This document shows positions 34,015 through 46,710 of a DNA stretch of 64,000 nucleotides, one piece after another. Source of the stretch: Holacanthus passer (lineage: Eukaryota; Chordata; Actinopteri; Pomacanthidae); the NCBI GenBank assembly GCA_025331565.1, contig JAFREQ010000151.1, positions 124,001-188,000 on the forward strand, written 5' to 3'. Every line of letters begins with the position of its first letter. Within the stretch, counting starts at the first letter, position 1. A program made the position numbers and the translations under genes. A model generated the notes under the pieces. It had not been told where the DNA came from and searched no databases. It saw only the letters and a program-made list of their open reading frames with translations.

Positions 34015-34082
34015 TTTTAATTCTGATACTTTTGAGTACTGATCATAAGTGTGTACTTACTGTACTTGTCCTACCACTGCTG
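34015..34082. repeat. Short fragment of the AGTACTTTTACTT repeat
   Basis: Words such as GATACTTTTGAGTACTGATC and the ending GTCCTACCACTGCTGA resemble one end of the family seen at 40505-40770. Confidence 0.4.
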
Positions 34083-35699
34083 ATGGTTTCACTGTTGTGA
34101 TCTCTCACCAAGATACTCAATAGAATCTCATCAACTGTAGTTTAGATTATCCTATTATTTGGATTCAATCGATGAGCAGCACTCGAGCCGAGTCTATACA
34201 CTCCCTATCACACCTTGAATGAAAGCTCCTATACAGTATAAACTGTATATGAATGAAGCAGCTTATGATAGTTTGGCAGAAAGGCATTCAGTCTCACTCA
34301 AGGACGTGAGCTGTGGACACACTGACTGCAGATGTCAAACCTGAGGCCATTACATTCAGTATGTGGATGTTCTGGTCCTTTCAATAATGCTGAAAAATGT
34401 CCAGCTTTTTAGGAAATGTACACTTTGTATTTTGCCTCAAACATTTTAATATTGATCAGACACCAGTCAATCTGTTTTTTTGTCAAATCTGGACCCAAAT
34501 ATATTTCTGGTATCTATTCAAAAATGTTCCCAAAGCTGTTTTGACACCAGTTCCATATTTCCATCTTATCATTCATCATACACCACACTGTATCTCTTTA
34601 AATGCAGCAACAATGCTCGCTGCAGGCAGCTGGTCACTGCAGGAAGCTGCGACTCTCTTCCTGTGCCATTAAAAACAAAAAGACAGTGAAGAAGACAAAT
34701 ACTGCTCGTCTGCAGGAGAGCGTGGTGTTAGGACACATTATGATGATAAGTCATCAGCTGTAAAGCTCCTGTGCCTTCGATGTTGTGTCATACACAGACT
34801 CTAAGCATGATGGGGAATAGCTGCACTGCACACTGAGTATTTGTGTGTGTGTGTATTATCTAGATAATCAGTATTATGCAGTGTAACAAGTTTTAAAAAA
34901 AATGCCTCCGGTGAGCTGTGTGTCAACACGACTCAATATGTCACGAAACCCTGAGGCTTAAATAAAGAGCAAATAATGAACAAGTTGTGTACTGGCTTGC
35001 GGTTTGTGCATCTGTCTTTAAAATTGGATGGAAAAGGTAATAGGTAATTGAGTGTGCTTGTGTGCTGGAGGGGGTTACGCAGCAGTTGGTTGAGCCTATG
35101 GGGAGTGTACAGAGATTCACTGCTGCTCTGTGGCGTCTGTGTATTCGTTTCCTCCTGCAGAGGGCAATGCAGCTCCAGTTATCCCTGCTCCACACAAATG
35201 GCTTGGGAGTTGGGAATAGTTGGACACCATTAACAACTTGCTGTTCATCTGGGCTCGATGGTGTCTTTTAACATGTTTCCTGAGTGTCTGACCCGAGCCT
35301 GTTGACAGTGAAGGAACAAAACGTCGCTGAAAATCGAGTGTGTTGGAGGCTGGTTTCATCTAAAGAGCACCGAGCTTTCATCCTTGAATGGACGGCATGT
35401 AATGGCTCATTATGTAACTAAACAGGGGAGAAAAGGGGAAAGTTGAAGCATGAGATGAGCAGATGTTGACTGGAGGAGCTCACATCTATAGAGCAGCTGC
35501 TGAATGTACACACTGACTGTATTTCATGCTGTTGCATACAGAGATGCTGCCAGCAGGAAGCATAAGAGTCAAGTGTCACTGAAGTATTGAGATGAAGGGA
35601 CGAGGATTTACAACAGCACCACTATGAGAATAATGTTAACGCTTTACACGAAAGGACTTTAACTGAAATCACCATTGCAACTACAAACATACAGTTCAT

Positions 35700-36050
35700 A
35701 TGTTCTATATCCCGATTTTCTTTGTTGATTAATCTGTTGATGATAATCGATGATAACTGATCATTTACTTTGTCTGAAAAATGTCCACAGAGCCCAAGGT
35801 GGTTCATATGGGACACAGCAAAATTGGGATAAAAAACAGTAAATATAAAAGTAAAGAGATTATAGTAGTATTTTTTTCTGGCAACCAGTGGTTTTCACGT
35901 AACCAAAATTTCAAGATTAATGCCAGATTAATGAAACCTTACATTGATATCACGACTACTTCATGGGGTCCCAATCTCCAGTTTGAGAACCACTCCCCAT
36001 ATAGTTGTTCTCAAAAACTCTGATCTGGTCTGGTTGCAGCCCCTCAAATG
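35700..36050. repeat. GCTGCAAC-family element, decayed
   Basis: GTTGATTAATCTGTTGATGA, AATCGATGATAACTGATCAT and GAGCCCAAGGTGG are family words. The right edge is uncertain. Confidence 0.5.
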
Positions 36051-36379
36051 TTAAGTTTGCTAATGTGAATTTTCATGATTCTGTTCTGATACTGTTGGCC
36101 CAGAACATGAGAGATGAAAAATGTCCTGTCAGATGTTAATGTTGATCAAAATAATCATTTGCTTTGAGGATGTTCTAGCTTCAGCTTCTGTAAGGGAATC
36201 CCACTAAAAGCCATTTTAAATACTGAAACCTAACAATTCACAAAAATATTCAGTATTTCTGCCTCTTAACAGTGATTTTGATGGAAAACTGGCTCTGACT
36301 GGCCTTATTGTAACTAGTAGAAAGCTTATAACTGCTGGCTCATGAGATTCAGGCTTGATTCCACAAAAGCAATTTGCAG

Positions 36380-36670
36380 CTATTGGTGAAGATGAATACA
36401 GTTAATGTAAATGAAGAAACCGCCCTGCGAAGCACTTGAGCCGAAGCCCTCGCTATCTAGTGCCCTTATCTACAAATGCACTCGGCTATGCTAATCGTGG
36501 ACCTATTTCAATGTCACATTATAATATCATTTCTGATCCAATAGCCTCATCGCACGCAGTAAGTGCTCATCTAAAACAATGGACTAATGCACCACATGCA
36601 CTCTGCTGTTAGTCAATTCATCTCCCACAGCATCTTCCCTGCGTTTGGCATTTGCATACCTGAGAGGGAC
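36380..36670. promoter_or_regulatory. Candidate conserved noncoding element with octamer motifs
   Basis: A repeat-free, compositionally even island containing ATGCTAAT (about 36488) and ATTTGCAT (about 36648), both POU-domain octamer-like words. Function is inferred from motif content only. Confidence 0.25.
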
Positions 36671-36689
36671 ACAATGCAAGGTTTGATTG

Positions 36690-37030
36690 AGGTCAGTAAA
36701 ATAAAAAAAGAAAGCGGAGGTTAGCAAATGGAAGGAGATGCAGAGAGGCAGTAAAAAGAGGGAGATTAGGGGGGAAGGCAATGAGAGATGGGAGAGAGAA
36801 TAAGAAAAGCAGATAAGGGATAATGAGGTGTTCGCAGGAAGAGTGATAGAGCAAAGAAAGGAAAAAGCGCAAATAATGGGTGAGTGGAATTTGGGGGAAG
36901 AGACAGAGGAGATAAAGGTGAAAAAGGAGCAGGGGGAGGTTGTGGTGTGTCCGGCTGGGCTCAGCAAAACAGGGGCCGAGAGTGGGAGTGGGGGTCGAGA
37001 GGAGCCACGCTGAGAGCGAAACAGGATTGT
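36690..37030 (+). repeat. Polypurine (GA-rich) tract
   Basis: A strongly purine-biased plus strand extends over about 340 bases. It lacks tandem periodicity. Confidence 0.75.
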
Positions 37031-39073
37031 GAGGAGGCGCAACACAGATGAAGCCATCGGCCTTTTGAGTGACAGGAGTGTGAGGGCGTCCGTGGAGAAC
37101 ATCAAGGCTGATTGTGAGGCAGTGAGAAAGGTTGGACAGGTAACAGGTGTGCATGTGTTTAGCAGTTTCAGAAGGCCTGAGCAGATGTCTCGAACAGATG
37201 AATAGTTTTGGACAGTTAACCTCAAATTTAGCTTTCTGGCACAGAAGCAGTTTTTCTTTGGTTTGGCCAGACTAACACCAGCGTAAATGTGACTGACAGA
37301 TGATTGACAGGTGCTCTTTTGTGTTGAAATGTCAACAGGAATCCTCACTGCACCTGGATGAAGAGGTCTCTGAAGTTGAAAGAGAGCAGCTTTTAGGTCT
37401 TGGAAACAAACACATTCCTTCAGACATGTTGAAGAATGAAAGCACAAAATATCACTGATCATGATTTACAATAGGGGATCTATTGTTTGCAATCACTTTC
37501 CATCCATCTTCACTTTTTGTTAATTTTCTATCATTTCATGACCATTTTTTAAATCATATTTATCATCAAATATATATCATATGTTATGTTATAATTGGAA
37601 CTGACAACTTTTTTTCTAAAATTCAACTGATAATAGGCTTTTATAGAAAAGCATATCACTGTGAAAATGGGCAGACGTAAGATTCATTCTCATCTTATTG
37701 GCTGTTCCTGCTCTGAGGATAGTAGAGACGCTCATTATTAGGGATCCATGCAGGCTTTCAAACTGGAAGAACTTGTCCAGCCTATCCATCAAAACTAGTT
37801 TTATTTGAAGTCATATGAGGAAAAATGCTGCCTACAAAAGTTTAGATCTACACAAACAAACTTCTTTATAAGGTTTGAGGGTTTCGAGAGTCGTCAAATA
37901 GTATAATAAATACTGAACCCACTTCTTGTAGTTTGTCAACTGGTCCATCTGTGAATGTCTGACATCTGTGAAAATTTCATAGTGGGGACTTTCTGTGGCT
38001 GAGCTGACCACTCCGTCTGCCTCTTCATAGGGAATGATAGCACGGAGACGGACCCCATCGTTTGACTCGTGCTTGTGAGTGGAAGAAAACATGCATGAGG
38101 TATTTCTAGATGCTTTTAGTGTGTCTTTGAAGGTATTTCTTGAGGATTGTTTGCTTTGAGAGAGATGGCAGGAAGTAAGGTGGGGAAGGAATGGGGAATG
38201 ACATGCAGCGACGGCCGGTTGACATGGTCCACATCTTCATCCCGAGACTGCTAAAGCACTTTTAGTATATTTTAATACATCATTAAACTGTACAGTATTT
38301 GCATCTTCTTACAGTGTAGAAGGGCAATGAACATGCATTGAAGCCAATTTCCCATTCTGTCACATATTCCAATAGTGGTAACTGTAATGTAAATTTCATT
38401 TCATAAATATCTGCCACAGCTGTGAATAAAAGGGGATTCTGCAGGTTTGCTCTCCACTGCATCTCTGCATTTAATATCAAGGCTCAACAGGTCATCGATG
38501 GCACACAGGTTTAATTAAAGCACAGCTGCGGGTGCATCAATATGCACTGGACTCACCCTGAGTGGAAATAAAGTATTGGTTTATACGCCCAACAGAGCTG
38601 CTGATTAGATAGGATGTTGCGGTTTGAGGAAGCCTACAGGCCAAGGTTAGAGGGCATTTAATAGAGGTGAGCAAACTCAGTCATAGGGTAAAAATTGTTT
38701 ATGCGTTTTTTTGTGTAATTCATACGCTGATGTGTGATGTGGAGGAATGCCAAGCAAAGAAAAGCACATCAATGCAGGTCTAAGAAAAGACTGAGGAGAG
38801 CTCCTATGTGACATCATTTGGCTGAAATTGACAGCACGTCACTAAAAAGATTTTTGGGAATTCATTTATTTTTTATCGAGTCTCTCTTACTGTCAGAAAA
38901 ATTAATAAAAAATGGACCCAAATTCAAACAGCAATATAGTGAGTATAATCCTTTTTTTGGCTTCTGTCACTGTTGTTCTGTCTTTGGTCGGTGTATTTTC
39001 ATCTCCGTCCAACTTTAATGTGCAAGCATGCACACAACTGAGATTAATCTAAAGTGTGATTCTGACACACACC

Positions 39074-39090
39074 TACACACACACACACAA
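39074..39090. repeat. CA microsatellite
   Basis: Short run of CA dinucleotides. Confidence 0.85.
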
Positions 39091-39499
39091 ACACGACGAT
39101 TGCTTTCCCACCCAAAGACTGATGGGTGCTGAGCCGGGCCGTAATTACTCGCTAGCAGACAGTGGAGGACAGGAAAGCCAAAAGAAATCATTAGGGAGCT
39201 GTCAGGTACCTAAAACACTGTGATGTCAGTCCTCCGTGGGCTCGGCGAGGTGGCGGCGTTGTTGTTGTTTTTAAGTATTTTTGCACACAGGAGAGAGAGA
39301 GCGACAGGATGAAGATGAGAGGGAGAGGATGTGAAAAGACAAAGCTACATTTGAACGCTTGATGATGAAATGAGAATACACAGGACAGATAGAGCAGATA
39401 GTGTAGTCATGAGTAAATGAGGTATTTATTATTTGGCTTTTTAGGTTGTAAGTAATCTCTCTAGTAAGGGCCGTATTACTTTGGCTCCTGGTTCCTTCT

Positions 39500-39735
39500 C
39501 TATGTCAGTTTAAGATTCTTTCTCCGTTTAATTTAGTTGAGTCTTTTGATTGCTTTTAAAGCCCTTCACGGTTTGGCTCGGTTATATATTTCTGATCTTT
39601 TCTGATCCACATTCTGCAGCAGGTCTGGCAACCAACTGCTATTAAATGTTTTACAGTCCAGACTAAGGTCAAATGAGGATCATGCTTTTTACTGTTTCAG
39701 CTCCAACACTGTGAAATAAACTTTCCATGGGCAGC
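39500..39735 (+). mobile_element. Non-LTR retrotransposon relic (reverse transcriptase C-terminal part)
   Basis: Reading from about 39555 gives FKALHGLARLYISDLF, a stop, then SRSGNQLLLNVLQSRLRSNE and DHAFYCFSSNTVK. This follows the order KALHGLAP-YISDL, then RSLRSSDQLLL-PRSRL, then GDRAFSVAAPKLWN seen at the end of many fish LINE polyproteins. The in-frame stop and substitutions show it is dead. Confidence 0.7.
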
Positions 39736-39999
39736 GAAGTTAGTATCAACTTAAAAAGTAAGAAAAAGAAAAAAACTACCATTATAGTTTATTTTAATCC
39801 TGCATGTTTGAATATTTCCAGTAATTTGTTAAATATGTTTTATAGTAATAGATTCACTAAATAGATTAATTAAAATTCACTTATTTGCTTATTTTCAGCC
39901 AATAAAAAAACTATTTCCTATAGCTTTCATTTAACTGTTTAAATATACTCTGATTAAAGCTGAAAAATATGACCAAAATACTACAATATACTCATTATG

Positions 40000-40390
40000 A
40001 TACTAGTACTGCGGCTGTAGTACCGTTAATAACGCATGCGCTTTACATCTTTTTGGCCACTTGGGGGCAGCAGAGCAAGACTGATGGTATGACGCAGTGA
40101 TGCTAACGTGTTAGCAACAGCCGCCTGTTAGCACAACTAGCAGACAGAGAACAACGTTAGCCTTCATTTGGAGTCGTGTTTCTGGCCACCTGATGAATGT
40201 AAGTCCAATATTTACTCTCCTTTTAACTCTTTTTTAAATCTCTATCAACTACTGAGGGAAATATTTGTCTCTTTAGCTGCTAACTCCTGTGCTACGTTCA
40301 CAAGCTAGTTGCTAACTGCCAAGCTAGCATAGAGGCATAGAGGCAGCTAGCCTAGAGGCGGCTTTATCACAACTTTATTTATTCTTAAAA
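40000..40390 (+). repeat. Dispersed repeat with GCTAAC/GTTAGC words and a CTCF-like site
   Basis: Contains TGGCCACTTGGGGGCAGCAG, GACGCAGTGATGCTAACGTG, TTCTGGCCACCTGATGAATG and the later GCTAACTCCTGTGCTA. I recognise this series from a high-copy percomorph repeat. Edges are approximate. Confidence 0.6.
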
Positions 40391-40504
40391 ACAGATAACT
40401 TTTGCTTCTAAAAATGAATGGTAGTGTTAAGGAGAGTGAAACTTAACCAAAGTGAAGTTTTGAACCATTAAACAAAAGACAATGAGGTAAAAGATGCTAA
40501 AACA

Positions 40505-40770
40505 CAGTGGTGGAAGAAGTACTTAGATATTTTACTTCAGTATCACAGTGTGGAAATACTCTGTTACAAGTAAAAGTCCTGCATTCAAAATTGTATTTAA
40601 GTAAAAATACAAAAGTAATAACATTAAAATAGTACAAAAAATAGCAAAAAGTTAGTGGAGTAAAAAGTGCAATATTTGTTTCTGAAAGTAGGAGTAGAAG
40701 AAGACAGTAGCTTGAAATTGTACTTAAGTAGAGGGCTTGAGTAAATGTATTTAGTTACTTTCCACCTCTG
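40505..40770 (+). repeat. AGTGGTGGAAGAAGTAC MITE-like element
   Basis: Inverted ends: AGTGGTGGAAGAAGTAC at the start, and TTACTTTCCACCTCTGCT at the end, which is the reverse complement of the same motif. The interior contains GTTACAAGTAAAAGTCCTGC. It is the most intact copy of this family in the window. Confidence 0.8.
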
Positions 40771-43700
40771 CTAAAAGGCTCTGCAGAGTTGGTTGATAAT
40801 TCTGTTATGTTGTCACTACAAAGCAAGACTTTCATATTACACATAGTCATTTGAGCCATAGATAATATATGAATATTGATTGGAGGTCTTTTAAATTACA
40901 CCGACCTGGCCACAGAAGCCTCCATTACTCTGCTAGCAATCTAAATCTGCCAAGAAGGACGCAAATATAGTATAAAATATATATACATTCAATAGAGAGT
41001 CACAGGCTTTTAGCAAGGTTAGATACTGGACTTGGTCAGTAAATTCAAGCAGAAATAGGAAATCATTATTTTGTATGATGAATGAGCAGATGAAGGTAGA
41101 GAATCACTGTCAAATCAAAGCAACGAGACAAATCAAAACTAAAGGAAACCAGGAGAAGTGTGGTGAGTGCCGTTGATGGGCAGAGGAAAACGACTGTCTG
41201 TAAAGTATTGAAGGGACTGAAGAGTGATTGCTCCCTGAGGGGTGAATCAGACACACAGGAGAGAGTGATTCTGCCCAATGGGGAGATGTATGTTTTATAG
41301 AGTTGGTCTGTACACTTTGAGTGACCCTGTCTATGTGGGTTTTTTTTCCTGCCAGTCAACAGCCACATACAGTTCAGGTTCAGGTGGCTGCAGCAGTAAC
41401 CATATCATCATTGTTTCATGTGTGACCTTACATCCTCTGCTGCAACTGTTATTTATGCCGCAAGTGTAGCAATTACAGCACCTAAATATAGGCTATTGTA
41501 AAGGGAAGGACATCTAACAAGATACATCAAAGACACGCTTTTCATCTTTGGCTTCGCAAGTTCGCAGACACACTGAGTCACTTCAAGGTCTCGAAAATTG
41601 GATTTATTTACAGCAGCAGAAACAAGGTTGTGGAAAAAAGGAGAAGAAGAAATGGTGTGTGCGAGTGGAGAAGATGAACAAATTGTTGCATCTTGGTAGC
41701 CAAAGGCATGAGTAGGCAAATTTTCCTTGAGCCTTGCTAGTTTGTCTTTTTGTACTGTAAGAAAATGATCAGTGAAGAAGCCAAAAAGGGAAAAACATGT
41801 AAAGCTTGTTCATCAACCTCCTGCATATTTTTATTCTTTCACCTTTATTCAGTGTTGAAAAAGCAATACCTCATCAATCTGATTTCAATTTGTCAATCAA
41901 TGCAAAAACTCCTGTCAAAATAAATTGCATAAAATAATTCATTAACACCATTTTTAAAATTTATTTGCACATAAAAAAATACAACTATTAAAAGGAGCTA
42001 TGTACACAGAGACATTCACATACACTTACACCTACATTTACTCACATATACTGACATGAATTATCAGTAAACTTGTGAAGGAGAGGTAGGAAGCCTTAAA
42101 GCAATCTAAACATTATATTTAATAAGAAATAATAAGGGACGGAGATGAAAAGGGCATTGTGGTCTATAAGATTACATCTTAATAACAGCTTGTAGAACCA
42201 ATAGCAAACAGCTCCTCAACCTACCATCGTCTCTGCAGGTTATAAGACCATTTCATTCAGGTAGATGTGCAAATTTTGGAAATAAACATCCTTTCTCTTG
42301 CCACTAAGTCTGAGCAACTTCAACACCAACAACCAAGTGCAATATGTTTTCCAGATCTTATTTGGAGCCACCTGGTTGAATAATTCCCCCGGCGGGACAA
42401 GTAGGGAAGAGTAGGGAACAGGAGGACACAGCAAATTCAACATAAGGAGATTAATGCACATAACTGGTATATTAACTATCTTCATTAAAGTGAATGACAG
42501 CCTGTAAGAGTACATAAAATCAAAAAGATCATTAATGTTTCAGTATGAAAAGCTTCTTGTAGTGGAGAAGTGCTGCCTTAATCTTGAATCATTACTTCTG
42601 TGCTTACTGCAGTCGGAGGGCGGCACTCATCTGGATCAATACGTACCTGTGTTCCTCATTGTGTTGTTTTGGGACCCGGTCCAGTGGACAATCCACAAAG
42701 CCATTTTGCCTGAACAATGCAATCGTCAGTCCAATATTGCAGGGCCAGATGTGACATGAGCAAATCAGAAGCAATTTGTGAGTGGACAGTGTGGGCGGAC
42801 TGAAACCTGTGAAAAGGAAAACAATCCTCAGAGAGTCACGCTAAGTGTGATCGGCCATTTGTGTTGTTGCAGAAAGGAGTGGGTGAGCGGAGCGTCACAC
42901 AAGGTTGAAATCATCACCTGAGAAGAAGAACAACAGGTCTGTGTTGCTGTGTTGTTGTTCTCAGGAGGTGTGGGAACCTGGAGCTGTGTGGGTAGATTGA
43001 AGACATCCATTGTTGCACCAGTTAACAGTTTAGTTGTTCTCTTTTTCATAAACTCAGTGCATGATAGGTTCTGTAGAAACATTTTGAGGGGAAACTGTAA
43101 ATTGATATAATTTGGTAGTTGCCTGGATCATTGGACAACAGATGAGTCTTTAATCACAGAAGCAGAAATGACAACTATCGATGTCAGCGTTCGTTCATGA
43201 GTCGGATGAAAATCTTGTCTCTGACTGACTTTTTATCGTTTCAGGCTGACTCATTTTAAAAAACAGAGGCCTGTAAAGGTCAGATGCACTTGATGGCTGT
43301 GTGATATTGTGCTAAAAGACTGAAGGTAAAGCTAATGTTACATGTCCGAAGTAAATGTTCAGTAGATGGTGATCCATGTAGAAGACATGACAATAAGGAA
43401 TCACCATTATTTGAATTGTCTGTATTTAACTTGCTTGCAGTTTTGCTGTTGTGTTTTTGGTTTTGGAAAGACTAAAACAAAGCCACCATCCAAACCCTTG
43501 ACAGGCTTTGCTGAGCTTTTATTGGACTATTGCTGTCTGGGGTCAGGGTCAACTATTAGTTTTATTTCACTTTATGATTGAAGACCTGACCTGTAAGAAA
43601 CGATAACAAACAATAAAAAAAGACCTGACCAGGCCATATTTCTGGTGGCGCGGGGCTTGTTGTGCGTGACAGGAATGAATTCTCTCATGGTAAACATAAT

Positions 43701-44724
43701 AGCATAGTCAGTCAGTGTATCAAAGTGCAATATGGCTATGCAGATTAGATCATAATGTTGATGAGCGCTGCAAACACAAGCACTGTGAAGATGAATATGA
43801 GACGACCTCTTGCTCCTTTGCATCACTTCATTTCATGTGATGTAGATTTTCTGCTTTTTTCAGAGCAGGGACCGAATTGCTGACAATAGAAACTCCCTTG
43901 TAGTCTTTTTTTTCATGTGAGCCAATCTGTGCACTTGGTGGTTGTTTGTGTCTGTGTCTCATCGGGTGTATCTGGGTGTGTGCGTGGGCATGCAGAGTGT
44001 AGATGTGTGGAAAATATCACCTTAAATCAGACCCAGCCGAAATCAGAGAGGTTGCACATCAAACCTATCATCAGCCACCGGACCTCGGGGACAACGTTTG
44101 CTGTTATTTTGTTTGCGCAGAGACAAAGTCTTTTTTTATCTGGTATCGTCATTTTAGAAGGTCATCTTCCTCCACAAAGACGAAACTCATTAAATTCATC
44201 ACACACACAAACGAGTACAGGCGTCACACAGACGTGTGCAACAGGCCTCAAGTCCAATTGTCTGCCTGAAATTAGCAATCAAGATCTTAAGACAAAGTAA
44301 ATTTATTCAGGCTAAAAGAAAGCAGAAAAAAATACCCATTCAAGTCTGTGGTGTCCAGGTGCCTAACGCTGAATGTTGGAAGTGTGTATTAGTTATATTT
44401 ATAAAGCAAGTCCTCCAGTCTTTCTCCCCTGAGTTGCAAGGTTTTATTATCGAAGAGGTTTGGGGGCGATGGGATTTTCAATATCTCCCATGCATCATAT
44501 TTTATGAAAGCACTTCCCTCTAATTGTAAGAAATTGGACAGGTTTAAAAGTTTGCCTAGCTTTAGTTGCTGCTTGAACACGAACATATAATTTCATCCTT
44601 GGAAATAATAAATTAAGATGGAAACTAATGGAAATCATTACTGCCGTCTATGCTGTAGAACAAACAGCCATTATACTGCATGCCCACGCCAGGCATAACA
44701 AAGATGAATGGAAGGAGACTTTTC

Positions 44725-45180
44725 AATTTGTTGTCTGGCTTTGAAGAAATAGTTACACTTGTTCATTTTCTTGCTAAGAGTTAGATGATCGATAACAAAT
44801 TCCTGTCTGTGCAATAAATATGAAACCAGCAGCCTATTAGCTAAGCTTAGCGCAAAGACTAGAAACGGGCTAACCGATTGCCCCACGGTAATAAAAACAG
44901 CCTACCAGCACCTCTAAAGCTCACTAATAAACATATTATATCTTGTTTAATATATCTGATATATCTTGTAACCTCCCTGTGAAACCACAACATGACGACT
45001 GGTTTCTATACGGATTAAACAAACAAGAAATATTGTGTTAATTAGTGAGTTTTAGAGGTGCTGGAATTTGCCTTTGGACAGATCCAGGCTAGCTCTTTCC
45101 AGCCTTTACGCTGAGCTCCAGCTTCATATTTACCAAAGTGACTTGAGAACGGTATTGATCTTCAAGCCAAAAGGAACTGA
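44725..45180. repeat. Second copy of the foldback repeat
   Basis: CCAGCACCTCTAAAGCTCAC near 44906 pairs with GTGAGTTTTAGAGGTGCTGG near 45045. The outer arms (ATAAATATGAAACCAGCAGC near 44815 and CCAGCTTCATATTTACC near 45119) also pair. It is of the same family as 6079-6363. Confidence 0.75.
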
Positions 45181-46546
45181 CTCTTTTTTTGACCACTCGC
45201 CTCTTCGGCTGCTTCAACTCCTCACTTAAATATATCTCACAGACCAAACTACTCCAAGAACGCAAACAAGCTCTCCTCTTTTCTGGCTTCCCTATAAATG
45301 TATGTATTGATCAGAAACACCTACTTACTACTTACAAAGCATCACAGGGCCTTGTGCGTCAGTATGCTGTAGCTGTGATTTATTCACTACCTGTCGGTCC
45401 ACCCATACTTTCCACTCGCAGGACACCTTGTCATACCCCTCATTTGAAATTAAACAGCTAGGAGCAGAGCCTTGGCTCTTTTGCTATCTCTCTTTAACAT
45501 CCCTGCAGTCCATCATCTGCTCAATTCTGGCCGCTTGGCTTTGAAGTTCATAAACTGTGAAGCAAAGGATGGCTGATCTGATGGTCATTGCAGCCGAGGC
45601 AGAAAGGACCCGGTCAATAAACCCACAGAGTGAGATGCCGTTTTGCAGAATCACAGACAGACATTAAAGCAGAGCCCATAAAATCATGCATCCAAGCACA
45701 TTTTACCTTTTGCTCTCTTTCTGTCACTCTGTCTCTGAGTGTGTTTGGGTGTGGTGTTGAGAGCTCTTCAAGGATAGTCCAACACTTTTGAAAATAAGCT
45801 CCAGTTGCACAGAATATGAGCAATTATTGTTATTTTGATTTCTTTTTAGAAGCCAGAAGGTTGTTTCCCTCTGTGACTTTATCAAGGTGATGAGCATTTT
45901 AAATATGTATTTGTTTTGATTTTCAACCTCTCGCTTGTTTTTATCACAGTTACATTTGACATTGCTGACATTGAAGGTAAGTATTTGTCAATTTAGCTCA
46001 AAATCAGCACAAATACACAGTTAGAAAAAACACAACATAAATCTTCATGGCCTTTTTTCACATTTTAGTCCAAAAACATGGAATGAGGGCTTTTATTTTG
46101 ACATTACCTCCCACTGAGACTGCCCTACCGCTGTCACATGTAACATAACTATTGCATGAATACATCATGAGAGCTCAGGAAATCAGTATTCAGGACTGTG
46201 CCACAGGCTGTTATGGGACTGCTGTTCAGACATAATGACCAGACTTCATGTAAAGTGAATGTGGGAAAAAACGAAGTTCACTTGACCTCAATATATTCCC
46301 CTCAGCTCCTGAAAATTGCTTTTGCTTTGGTCCTTCCACTTGATATCTTTTTGCCAATCACAAAGAGCCACAAAGATCCACCGAGTGTCCTCTGTGTCTG
46401 TGCAACGTCAGCGCTGCTGTCGTAGCTGAGGTTGTGCTTAAGAGCATGTTGCACATGTGCCAACTCAGCAGCTGTCACCTAAAAGTGAGGAAGGCCAGAG
46501 TATGAAAAGAAATTCTGTTCTTGCTTGACACTTTTCAAGTTGCAAG

Positions 46547-46710
46547 AATGGCAAAACATTGTGGAGTGGCAGAGTGGTCCGGTGGGTAAACAGAGTCCTG
46601 TCTCTTTCAAAAACAGAACCAGGCTCCAGTTGCAGTTTTGGAAAGTGCCCACCCTGCTGACGTGTCCTTGAGCAAGACACTGAATCCCCAGCGGCTGCAA
46701 GGATGCTAAC
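46547..46710 (+). mobile_element. Decayed SINE-like element
   Basis: GAGTGGCAGAGTGGTCCGGT resembles a tRNA-type A-box region. CGTGTCCTTGAGCAAGACAC followed by TGAATCCCCAG is a phrase I know from fish tRNA-derived SINEs. Ends are not defined. Confidence 0.45.

Larger units (their letters stand above)
30411..39430. other. Gene-free stretch after arl13b
   Basis: No gene is supported. Several islands look more constrained than their surroundings (32520-32730, 33660-33860, 36380-36670). A repeat fragment of the GCTGCAAC family starts at about 35700. A polypurine tract is at 36690-37030. The 292-codon open frame on the minus strand over 36584-37462 is a by-product of that tract. A CA microsatellite lies at 39074-39090. 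Confidence 0.55.

Noticed and set aside
36584..37462. 292-codon open frame on the minus strand
   Set aside because: It overlies a plus-strand polypurine tract that removes stop codons on the opposite strand. The peptide is Leu/Ser/Phe/Pro-rich with no recognisable domain.
45189..45470. Possible third LINE relic (LLTTYKASQGL...)
   Set aside because: The TYKA-GL pattern is suggestive, but the following residues do not keep the expected order, so support is too weak.
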